This document shows positions 1 to 4,837 of a stretch of DNA of 6,796 nt, piece after piece. The notes beneath the pieces are model-generated. The model was given only the letters and a program-made list of their open reading frames with translations, was not told the DNA's origin and searched no databases. Source of the stretch: Clostridiaceae bacterium (GTDB taxonomy: Bacteria > Bacillota > Clostridia > Saccharofermentanales > DTU023). Every line of letters starts with the position of its first letter. Positions within the stretch are counted from its first letter, which is position 1. A program made the translations under genes and the position numbers. Where the stretch lies: the NCBI GenBank assembly GCA_012800135.1, contig JAAZJV010000047.1:1-6796 (forward strand), given 5' to 3'.

Positions 1-213
1 ATAAAAGAGAATGAAGATGACCGCAGAGCTTGCGGTATCTTCCTAACTGCTAAAGCGACAAAACATTTTAAGGATACGGACGATTATTACACTGATCAGA
101 TTTATAACCTCTTCTCTGAATTTTCGGCGGAAGAGATTGATTTGATGTTTACGTTCATCCCAAAACTATTAACAGGAATTCAAAGAATGGATGAAAAAAA
201 TGACAAAATCTAA
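1..213 (+). CDS. MarR-family transcriptional regulator, C-terminal part (5' end outside window)
   Basis: The reading frame is open from the first base and ends at TAA 211-213, giving 70 residues. It starts IKENEDDRRACGIFLTAKAT, which matches the wing of the MarR winged-helix domain: the DxR element (D6-D7-R8-R9) followed by the LTxK motif (L15-T16-A17-K18) where the chain leaves the wing. The remainder is helical and charged, as expected of the C-terminal dimerisation helix of this family. MarR proteins are cytoplasmic dimeric DNA-binding proteins, usually repressors responding to small ligands or redox stress. The DNA-recognition helix lies upstream of the window, so the ligand and targets cannot be guessed. 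The gene overlaps the next CDS by 23 nt, so the two are very probably cotranscribed and translationally coupled, and the flavoprotein is a likely target of this regulator. The region is visibly richer in A+T than the rnf genes. Family is fairly sure; specific function unknown. Confidence 0.75.
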   Translation: MKENEDDRRACGIFLTAKATKHFKDTDDYYTDQIYNLFSEFSAEEIDLMFTFIPKLLTGIQRMDEKNDKI

Positions 214-610
214 AAAAATATTAATAATCATTGTTGCCCTTATCATCGTACTCTTTCTAGGCTTTAAAATTGTTTCAAACAAGATTACTTCCGATGCCAA
301 AGCGCTTCCCGTTGAGGAAATAGATTTTAGTCAAATCGAGGACGGCCAATACGTCGGCAAATATAAAATTTTCCCTGTAAACGTATCTGTCAAAACAACC
401 GTTCAAAGTGGCAAAATAACGCAAATCGAAATCGTGAAACACTTCAATGGAAAAGGCGCTTCTGCTGAAAATATCGTGGACCGCATTGTAGAAAAGCAAA
501 GTTTAAAGGTGGATATCATTTCTGGCGCAACAGTGTCAAGCATGACCATAATAAAGGCCGTAGAGGATTCTTTGCTTGGTGCAAAAAAGGGTGCAAAACA
601 CATAAATTAA
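191..610 (+). CDS. Membrane-anchored FMN-binding domain protein (covalent flavoprotein)
   Basis: This 139-residue protein has a short lysine-rich N-terminus, one hydrophobic segment at about residues 10-28 (signal anchor, no lipobox cysteine), and an FMN-binding domain at about 50-130. The domain begins DGQYVGKYK and contains the motif D108-I-I-S111-G112-A113-T114-V-S116. This fits the DxxSGATxS signature recognised by the flavin transferase ApbE, so T114 is the candidate for phosphoester-linked FMN. The domain should lie outside the membrane, where ApbE works. Family members of this size act as one-electron carriers in extracellular or quinone-linked electron transfer; the partner here is not visible. 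The start at 191 is the first ATG after an in-frame TAA at 170-172. AGGA at 174-177 lies 13 nt upstream, rather far; ATG 200 is the alternative. The CDS overlaps the MarR gene, implying coupling. It resembles the flavin domain of RnfG but lacks RnfG's GYGG and ETxGLG motifs, so it is not a second RnfG. Confidence 0.85.
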   Translation: MKKMTKSKKILIIIVALIIVLFLGFKIVSNKITSDAKALPVEEIDFSQIEDGQYVGKYKIFPVNVSVKTTVQSGKITQIEIVKHFNGKGASAENIVDRIVEKQSLKVDIISGATVSSMTIIKAVEDSLLGAKKGAKHIN

Positions 611-629
611 ACAAGGTTCAGAAAAGCAA

Positions 630-661
630 AGAGCCCTGTAACCTCGTAGTCACAGGGCTTT
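630..661 (-). terminator. Bidirectional intrinsic terminator between flavoprotein gene and tRNA-Gln
   Basis: An 8-bp perfect stem (AGCCCTGT at 632-639 with ACAGGGCT at 652-659) encloses a 12-nt loop, and can be extended by a G-U and an A-U pair. Read on the - strand it is followed by the U-rich run TCTTTGCTTTTCT and lies 8 nt past the tRNA 3' end, so it is a good terminator for the tRNA. On the + strand it comes 21 nt after the flavoprotein stop but has only a short T-run before CGCG, so termination in that direction is weaker. Confidence 0.75.
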
Positions 662-667
662 CGCGTT

Positions 668-741
668 TGGCTGCCGATCCAGGATTTGAACCCGGACATG
701 CTGAGTCAGAGTCAGGTGTGCTACCGTTACACTAATCGGCA
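668..741 (-). tRNA. tRNA-Gln, anticodon CUG
   Basis: The reverse complement folds into a full cloverleaf of 71 nt plus an encoded CCA (forward TGG at 668-670). Acceptor arms are TGCCGAT (741-735) and ATCGGCA (678-672) with discriminator G73. The D stem is GTGT/GCAC with a U13-G22 pair, and the loop contains GG. The anticodon loop CTCTGAC gives U33, anticodon CUG (34-36) and A37, which reads CAG glutamine codons. The T stem is CCGGG/CCTGG with loop TTCAAAT. The variable region is 4 nt. G73 is the usual discriminator for tRNA-Gln. One oddity is a C27-C43 mismatch at the base of the anticodon stem, leaving four pairs. The gene stands alone, converging on the upstream flavoprotein gene. Confidence 0.95.
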
Positions 742-763
742 CCGTTTTTCTCCAGCGAAACGC

Positions 764-793
764 ATCATATCACATTTTGCATCGACTAGACAA
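764..793 (-). promoter_or_regulatory. Predicted sigma-70-type promoter for tRNA-Gln
   Basis: On the - strand TTGTCT (793-788, four of six matches to TTGACA) is followed by an 18-nt spacer and TATGAT (769-764, five of six matches to TATAAT). The TGA immediately before it makes an extended -10 element. Transcription would begin near 757, about 16 nt before the mature tRNA 5' end, a normal distance for a short precursor trimmed by RNase P. Confidence 0.6.
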
Positions 794-1054
794 GGCAATA
801 TATCCTGCTACGCCCATAAAATGATCCCGTATCTTTCGATTCGATGTTGCTGACAACCGTCCTGTTGCCTGCGCAGACAGCATTTATTTCAACAAAATAA
901 TGCCAACTCAGCATATTTGACTCAACTCTAAAGAAAACACGTGACAATAGTCCCTTTTATCTTTGGCACATCATATATGGTCAGAAACGACACCGTCTTA
1001 GCTCAATTGAAAACATTTTCAGCGCACTTTTTACATATCGGGCGATATAACAGC
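794..1054. other. Intergenic region with no supportable gene
   Basis: Between the tRNA promoter and the secG promoter I see no coding region. The frame of secG stays open upstream to an ATG at 941, but that extension has no ribosome binding site, no family resemblance and lies upstream of the predicted secG promoter, so it is not translated as part of SecG. The one structural element is an AT-rich imperfect palindrome at 880-903 (GCATT, one bulged T, ATTT, 5-nt loop, AAAT, AATGC). It could be an operator or a weak hairpin. No terminator or riboswitch was recognised. Confidence 0.5.
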
Positions 1055-1084
1055 TTGCGGAGGCTTTCTTTCTTGTGCTATGAT
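1055..1084 (+). promoter_or_regulatory. Predicted sigma-70-type promoter for secG
   Basis: TTGCGG (1055-1060) is a weak -35 element with three of six matches. After an 18-nt spacer comes TATGAT (1079-1084), preceded by TGC, giving an extended -10 that can compensate for the weak -35. The expected start near 1091 would give a leader of roughly 25 nt containing the ribosome binding site. The -10 hexamer and spacing are the same as in the tRNA promoter. Confidence 0.6.
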
Positions 1085-1114
1085 GATCCGGCATATAGCG
1101 CAAGGAGGATTATT

Positions 1115-1375
1115 ATGAGAGTTGCACAGTACATTTTCATTGTGCTCGATCTTATTGCTTGTATAGGTCTTATCATTACCGTCATGTTGCAGGAAAGCAG
1201 CGCAAGCGGCGGATTGGACGCATTCGGAGGTCAGTCTAGCGCGGACACTTTTTATGGAACTCAGGGAAAACGTCGAAGCAAAGAGGGCCTTTTGAAGAAG
1301 CTGACGACGGTGTTTGCCATCAGCTTTGCGGTCTTCACGATCATTCTTTACGTACTGACAGGCCGTGGCGCTTAA
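1115..1375 (+). CDS. secG: Preprotein translocase subunit SecG
   Basis: SecG is the small non-essential third subunit of the SecYEG channel and assists SecA-driven protein export across the cytoplasmic membrane. The 86-residue product has the standard SecG layout. TM1 is at about residues 5-25, followed by the conserved LQ-ESS segment. A glycine/serine-rich cytoplasmic loop follows (SASGGLDAFGGQSSADTFYG, 30-48), then a basic stretch GKRRSKEG, LLKKLT and TM2 at about 64-82. The DTFYGxxxxRSKEGLLKKLT pattern is typical of clostridial SecG. The start at 1115 is chosen because AAGGAGG at 1102-1108 lies 6 nt upstream and the protein then has normal length; the in-frame ATG at 941 would add 58 unlikely residues. 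It is a single-gene unit with its own promoter and terminator. The common Bacillota neighbours rnr and smpB are not next to it here. Confidence 0.93.
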   Translation: MRVAQYIFIVLDLIACIGLIITVMLQESSASGGLDAFGGQSSADTFYGTQGKRRSKEGLLKKLTTVFAISFAVFTIILYVLTGRGA

Positions 1376-1456
1376 ACGACGCGAAATGAACTAACATCAC
1401 TTCAAACAGGCCGTGATGTGCAAATATTGAAAAAACAACCACATACCGTTTTTTTG

Positions 1457-1479
1457 AAAAAGAGCTTCGGCTCTTTTTT
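1457..1479 (+). terminator. Strong Rho-independent terminator of secG
   Basis: A perfect 9-bp stem AAAAAGAGC (1457-1465) and GCTCTTTTT (1470-1478) closes on a stable TTCG tetraloop (1466-1469), and the T-run continues to 1479. It lies about 80 nt after the secG stop and isolates secG from the rnf operon. A weaker 7-bp inverted repeat (1394-1400 with 1413-1419, ACATCAC/GTGATGT) sits between the stop codon and this terminator and has no T-tract of its own. Confidence 0.92.
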
Positions 1480-1635
1480 ATTTGTTCGCGCTTTGTTTGA
1501 GATCATCGTAGAACACCTTGCTAGGCATCACATTAATTTCATGGCATCAGGAGCCGGAAACGGCTCTGCATAGAAAGACACATGCTTTTTCTACAAATAT
1601 CCGAAATTTGACCGGAGAAAATCGTCAGCATAAGT

Positions 1636-1665
1636 TCAGCCGCTGAAAAATCAGCCGCTGAAAAA
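1636..1665. repeat. Perfect tandem 15-bp repeat of an 11-bp palindrome
   Basis: TCAGCCGCTGAAAAA occurs twice head to tail (1636-1650 and 1651-1665). Each copy contains the odd palindrome TCAGC-C-GCTGA, so the region has two identical dyads 15 bp apart. It lies about 60-90 bp upstream of the predicted rnf -10 box, where it could bind a regulator. A 5-base piece of the same half-site, TCAGC, also occurs at 1625-1629. Confidence 0.85.
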
Positions 1666-1684
1666 CAAGAATAAACAAGAATAA
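1665..1684. repeat. Tandem 10-bp AT-rich repeat
   Basis: ACAAGAATAA occurs twice in direct succession (1665-1674 and 1675-1684), immediately following the 15-bp tandem repeat. Its 10-bp period is close to one helical turn, so it could introduce curvature upstream of the rnf promoter. It may equally be a replication-slippage duplication. Confidence 0.7.
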
Positions 1685-1704
1685 TAATATACAAATCCAA
1701 CTGT

Positions 1705-1731
1705 GTGACGTCTTTAAAAGTAGGCTATAAT
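1705..1731 (+). promoter_or_regulatory. Predicted promoter of the rnfCDGEAB operon
   Basis: TATAAT at 1726-1731 is a perfect -10 box. The best -35 match, GTGACG at 1705-1710 (four of six), has a short 15-nt spacer. This suggests either an activator-dependent promoter or a mainly -10-driven one. The start would fall near 1738, giving a leader of about 55 nt. A small dyad, TAGG (1721-1724) and CCTA (1734-1737), brackets the -10 and could be an operator half-site pair, but it is short enough to be chance. Confidence 0.5.
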
Positions 1732-1752
1732 AACCTATTAGAAACAGTGATC

Positions 1753-1772
1753 CATTATCGGAAACGATGATG
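1753..1772 (+). promoter_or_regulatory. Leader hairpin with GAAA tetraloop ahead of the rnfC ribosome binding site
   Basis: CATTATCG (1753-1760) pairs with CGATGATG (1765-1772) through eight base pairs, one a G-U, closed by a GAAA loop. It falls inside the predicted 5' leader, 4 nt before the AGGAG ribosome binding site (1777-1781). It may stabilise the long operon mRNA or tune initiation; there is no T-tract, so it is not a terminator. Confidence 0.6.
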
Positions 1773-1796
1773 AAGCAGGAGATGATGATGTTATGA
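1767..1796 (+). other. Nine-codon leader mini-ORF overlapping the rnfC start
   Basis: ATG at 1767 opens a nine-codon frame (MMKQEMMML) ending in TGA at 1794-1796, which overlaps the rnfC ATG as ATGA. Further in-frame ATGs at 1770, 1782, 1785 and 1788 offer alternative starts. The AGGAG for rnfC lies within it, and its own ribosome binding site (GGAAA, 1760-1764) is poor and sits in the hairpin. It could couple translation into rnfC, but short frames near starts arise easily by chance. Confidence 0.25.
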
Positions 1797-3178
1797 AGTT
1801 GAAGTTTCAATGGCTGGGATTATCACGAGCCATCCACCCCGCCGGCAATAAGCATACGGCGAATCAATCCATTGTTCCTCTCACCGGATTCAAAGAAGTC
1901 TCCATCCCTCTTGATATGCAAGTCGGGCCTGGTTGCAAACCAACAGTTGCGAAGGGTGACCATGTCAACATTGGCGACTTAATAGGAGAACCATTGGGAC
2001 CATGGAGTGTTCCTGTCCATGCAAGCGTATCCGGTAAAGTGACCAAAATCGAAAAACAAATCTTATCCGACGGAGAAAAGACTGAATATGTGACGATTGA
2101 ATCCGACGGCAAGAATACTGTTTCAGAATCACTATTGCCTCCTGTAGTCTCAGATAAAGAAAGTTTCCTTAAAGCGGTTCGAGATGCCGGACTCGTCGGT
2201 CTTGGCGGCGCCGCGTTCCCTACACACATCAAACTCAATCCTCCACCGGGCAAAACCGTTGATACGTTGATCGTAAATGCTGCTGAATGTGAGCCCTACA
2301 TTACGACGGATCATCGCATCGCTCTAGACTATGCGGACGACGTGATTTATGGCGCACTCGTCACAGCTCATTGGTGCAGTATAGACTCCGTGATCATCGG
2401 AACGGAAGACAATAAAAAAGACGCCGCGCGATCACTTGAAGAAGCGGCAAAACGCGCTAAAGAAGGTGAATGTAGCAGCTACTGGCCAAAAAATGGCGTA
2501 ACCGTCAAAGTACTTCCGACAAGCTACCCGACCGGCGCTGAAAAAGTGCTGATTCACCTTCTTATGGATCGGGTTGTTCCTGAAGGCGGGCTGCCCGCCG
2601 ACGTCGGCGTCATCGTTCAGAACATCACGACGCTATGCGTCCTCGCACAGAGCCTTAAAACCGGCATGCCGCTCGTCAAAAAAGCGATCACACTTGACGG
2701 CAGTGCGGTAAAAAAACCGGGAAATTACGAGGTGCCAATCGGCGCGCCCATTCGTGATGTCATCGAATGTGCTGGCGGCACCGTATCCGAACCGGCAAAA
2801 ATCATTATGGGCGGTCCGATGATGGGTGTCGCCGTCGACGACATCTCGCGCCCTATCCTAAAAAACAACAACGCCATCTTGATCTTTGATGAGAAGGAGG
2901 CGAAACTTCCGAAAGAATCTGCCTGCATTTCTTGCGGTCGCTGCCTGCGCGCCTGCCCCATGAGGCTACAACCCATGAAACTTGATAAGGCGGCGCGTGC
3001 CATCAATCCGAATGAGCTGGAGGAGCTGCACGTGATGAACTGCATCGAGTGTGGAAGTTGCACCTACGTCTGCCCCGCTAAACGTTACCTCGTCCAGAAT
3101 ATCCGCAACGGCAAGGCGTATGTCCGCGCCGAGGCGCAGGCCGCGAAAGAAAACGCGAAGAAAGGAGATTCGAACTAA
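1793..3178 (+). CDS. rnfC: RnfC, NAD(H)- and FMN-binding subunit of the Rnf complex
   Basis: RnfC is the peripheral cytoplasmic subunit that exchanges electrons with NAD+/NADH in the Na+- or H+-pumping ferredoxin:NAD+ oxidoreductase. The 461 residues show the usual order. An N-terminal barrel-sandwich region (about 28-110) is followed by the complex I 51-kDa-like FMN/NADH domain, marked by GLVGLGGAAFPTHIK (133-147), NAAECEPYIT (162-171) and YPTGAEK (245-251). Next comes an SLBB-like region (about 295-350), then two [4Fe-4S] motifs: CISCGRCLRACP (C378, C381, C384, C388) and CIECGSCTYVCP (C417, C420, C423, C427). Length is that of the short clostridial form. The start at 1793 has AGGAG (1777-1781) 11 nt upstream. 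It is the first gene of the operon, and its TAA overlaps the rnfD ATG by one base (TAATG), pointing to translational coupling. Confidence 0.97.
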   Translation: MKLKFQWLGLSRAIHPAGNKHTANQSIVPLTGFKEVSIPLDMQVGPGCKPTVAKGDHVNIGDLIGEPLGPWSVPVHASVSGKVTKIEKQILSDGEKTEYVTIESDGKNTVSESLLPPVVSDKESFLKAVRDAGLVGLGGAAFPTHIKLNPPPGKTVDTLIVNAAECEPYITTDHRIALDYADDVIYGALVTAHWCSIDSVIIGTEDNKKDAARSLEEAAKRAKEGECSSYWPKNGVTVKVLPTSYPTGAEKVLIHLLMDRVVPEGGLPADVGVIVQNITTLCVLAQSLKTGMPLVKKAITLDGSAVKKPGNYEVPIGAPIRDVIECAGGTVSEPAKIIMGGPMMGVAVDDISRPILKNNNAILIFDEKEAKLPKESACISCGRCLRACPMRLQPMKLDKAARAINPNELEELHVMNCIECGSCTYVCPAKRYLVQNIRNGKAYVRAEAQAAKENAKKGDSN

Positions 3179-4173
3179 TGCTCCACGTATCCGCTTCTCC
3201 TCATATCCGCGACAATGTAACGACACAGCGCATTATGCTTCATGTCATTATTGCGCTTATGCCTACGGTGATCGCATCCGGATTCATTTTTGGTTACAGG
3301 GCTCCCTTGCTGTTTGCCATCAGTGCTGCAGCTTGTGCCGGATTTGAAGTTTTGTCGCGCATCGCAATGAAGCGCGAACAGACGGTAGGTGATTTGTCAG
3401 CTGTTGTGACGGGCCTGCTTCTTGCCGCCAGTCTTCCCGTAGAGACGCCGATCTGGATCATTCTCATCGGCGCTTTCATGGCTGTTGTTTTTGTAAAACA
3501 GATGTTCGGCGGCCTTGGCAGCAACTTTGCCAACCCGGCCGTCACGGCGCGCATTATTCTCTCTGTGTCTTTTGCTGGACCGCTTTCAAAATTTTCTGCC
3601 CTTCCCCGCTACGCTGCAACGGTCACACCCGGCGTAGCCTTTAAACAGGTGGCAACAACGGGTGCTGACCTCGTTTCCTCGGCGACACCGCTTGGCGTAT
3701 TAAACAATGCCATCCCGGGAACGCAGGTTCCGTCGACAATGGATCTTTTCCTTGGAAGACATGCCGGCTGTATCGGTGAAGTCTGCATCATCGCCATTCT
3801 GATCGGAGGCCTTTATCTTCTAATCACAGGCGTCATCGACATCTGGGCACCCCTTGCATACATAGGCTCTACGGTCGCCTTCGTGGCGCAGTTGGGACAA
3901 GATCCTGTCGTCCACCTCTTCTCCGGCGCCCTCATGTTGGCAGCTTTTTTCATGGTTACCGATTACGTCACGACACCTGCTACCATCGTTGGAAAAATTA
4001 CGTTCGGTGTAGGTGCAGGCATATTAACGGGTCTACTGCGCATATTCAGTGCAATGCCGGAAGGTGTGTCTTACGCCATTTTGCTGATGAATATTTTGAC
4101 ACCGCATATTGAGCGCTGGACTGCGCCAATCACGCTAGGTGCCCGAAAAAAGACACGAAAACAGCAGTCGTAA
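3178..4173 (+). CDS. rnfD: RnfD, membrane subunit with covalent FMN
   Basis: RnfD is an integral membrane subunit, homologous to NqrB, thought to form much of the ion path. The 331 residues begin with the conserved SPHIR element (7-11). Hydrophobic segments lie near residues 20-40, 43-60, 75-88, 92-108, 200-219, 223-239, 247-262, 270-289 and 296-308. Family landmarks are FANPAVTARI (117-126), TDYVTTP (261-267) and EGVSYAILLMN (295-305). The covalent FMN site is D164-L-V-S167-S168-A169-T170-P-L, with T170 the expected flavinylated residue; the position that is Gly in SGAT forms is Ser here. AAAGGAG at 3161-3167 lies 10 nt before the start. A basic tail (ARKKTRKQQS) ends the protein, fitting a cytoplasmic C-terminus. 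The flavin transferase ApbE that would modify it is not encoded in the window. Confidence 0.96.
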   Translation: MLHVSASPHIRDNVTTQRIMLHVIIALMPTVIASGFIFGYRAPLLFAISAAACAGFEVLSRIAMKREQTVGDLSAVVTGLLLAASLPVETPIWIILIGAFMAVVFVKQMFGGLGSNFANPAVTARIILSVSFAGPLSKFSALPRYAATVTPGVAFKQVATTGADLVSSATPLGVLNNAIPGTQVPSTMDLFLGRHAGCIGEVCIIAILIGGLYLLITGVIDIWAPLAYIGSTVAFVAQLGQDPVVHLFSGALMLAAFFMVTDYVTTPATIVGKITFGVGAGILTGLLRIFSAMPEGVSYAILLMNILTPHIERWTAPITLGARKKTRKQQS

Positions 4174-4194
4174 CGCCCGAAAGGAGCGATGCAC

Positions 4195-4836
4195 ATGCCA
4201 CATACTGAGAAAAAAGAAAAAAAGAAAAAACCTTCGACAAACACTCCGCTGATTGAGCGCGGTGCCATGCCTGTAGTTATTTTGACATTGATCTGCACGA
4301 TTTGCGTCGCCTTGCTCGCGTTAACAGCCAACGTGACAGCCGATGCGCGCGCGAAACAACAACAATGGCTTGAAGATAAGAACAAACGCCTGATCTTCCC
4401 GGAGTCGGACACATTCCCGGCAGAATCGCTGGACAGCGTAGGGGCAGGATTGCCCAAAGCTCAAGCTGTCGACTTCACACAGCAGCATCCCGCGGTCAAT
4501 CAGGTTTTTGCAGCAAAACGAGGAGATGATGTCACTGGTGTTATCATCCAAGCATCAAGCAAAGGCTACGGCGGATCGGTGCCCGTCATGGTCGGCTTCA
4601 CAGAGAATGGCCTCATCGTCGGCGTTGTTGTCGATGCGTCCACTGAGACGGCAGGCCTTGGTCAGCGCGTAGCGGAATCAAAATTCACCGATCAATTCAA
4701 GGGGCTTTCCGTTAACGACACTCTTGACGGTGTTGAAACGATCAGTAGCGCAACAATTTCGTCCCAGTCGGTCATCGCCTCCGTCCGAACTGCGTGCGAT
4801 GCTTGGCGATCGATACTAGGCAAGGAGGCGAACTGA
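4195..4836 (+). CDS. rnfG: RnfG, membrane-anchored covalent flavoprotein subunit
   Basis: RnfG (NqrC-like) carries covalent FMN on the outer face and relays electrons within the Rnf complex. I choose the ATG at 4195 (213 residues) over ATG 4189 because AAGGAG (4181-4186) is 8 nt from the former and only 2 nt from the latter. The protein has a lysine-rich cytoplasmic N-terminus, one TM segment (about residues 25-45) and an extracytoplasmic FMN-binding domain. Conserved elements are KGYGGSVPVMVGF (123-135), GLIVGVVV (139-146) and ETAGLGQRVAES (151-162). The flavinylation site is E181-T-I-S-S185-A186-T187-I-S189; T187 should carry FMN. E replaces the usual D and S replaces the usual G of DxxSGATxS. 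The N-terminal lysines are encoded by three A-runs of 6, 7 and 6 at 4210-4230. There is a 21-nt gap from rnfD and a single base to rnfE. Confidence 0.95.
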   Translation: MPHTEKKEKKKKPSTNTPLIERGAMPVVILTLICTICVALLALTANVTADARAKQQQWLEDKNKRLIFPESDTFPAESLDSVGAGLPKAQAVDFTQQHPAVNQVFAAKRGDDVTGVIIQASSKGYGGSVPVMVGFTENGLIVGVVVDASTETAGLGQRVAESKFTDQFKGLSVNDTLDGVETISSATISSQSVIASVRTACDAWRSILGKEAN

Positions 4837-4837
4837 T

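Larger units (their letters stand above)
1480..1702. other. Upstream region of the rnf operon, structured and non-coding
   Basis: No gene is supportable here. The stretch holds a 6-bp G+C-rich hairpin with a GAAA tetraloop at 1551-1566 (GAGCCG/CGGCTC), without a T-tract, so not a terminator. A second possible hairpin is at 1571-1593 (TAGAAAGA pairing with TTTTTCTA, 7-nt loop). Also present are a -35-like TTGACC at 1608-1613, with only a poor -10 (CATAAG, 1629-1634, 15-nt spacer), and tandem repeats at 1636-1684 described separately. The arrangement does not match any riboswitch class I know. Confidence 0.5.

Noticed and set aside
941..1114. N-terminal extension of the secG frame to an ATG at 941
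   Set aside because: It lacks a ribosome binding site, lies upstream of and across the predicted promoter, and has no SecG-like sequence. AAGGAGG before 1115 gives the normal SecG length.
1358..1415. Direct repeat ACAGGCCGTG at the end of secG (1358-1367) and after it (1406-1415)
   Set aside because: Ten bases shared once over a short distance, with no flanking symmetry or mobile-element features, is probably chance.
1480..1792. A known riboswitch or a Rex/FNR-type operator ahead of rnfC
   Set aside because: I looked for FMN- and cobalamin-type conserved boxes, Rex-like TTGTGA...TCACAA and FNR-like TTGAT...ATCAA sites, and found none.
1625..1810. Minus-strand ORF of 61 codons in the rnf leader
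   Set aside because: It runs over the tandem repeats, the promoter and the rnfC start, has no ribosome binding site that stands out, and resembles no family I know.
1864..2253. Long minus-strand frames inside rnfC and the other rnf genes
   Set aside because: They are mirror frames of strongly conserved coding sequence, without their own start signals or recognisable domains.
4189..4194. Alternative rnfG start at ATG 4189
   Set aside because: It is only 2 nt from AAGGAG (4181-4186), too close for initiation; ATG 4195 is at 8 nt.
4210..4230. A6-G-A7-G-A6 run at the start of rnfG as a possible slippage or frameshift site
   Set aside because: The frame is intact and encodes a lysine-rich cytoplasmic N-terminus that is common before a first TM helix; there is no sign of an alternative product.
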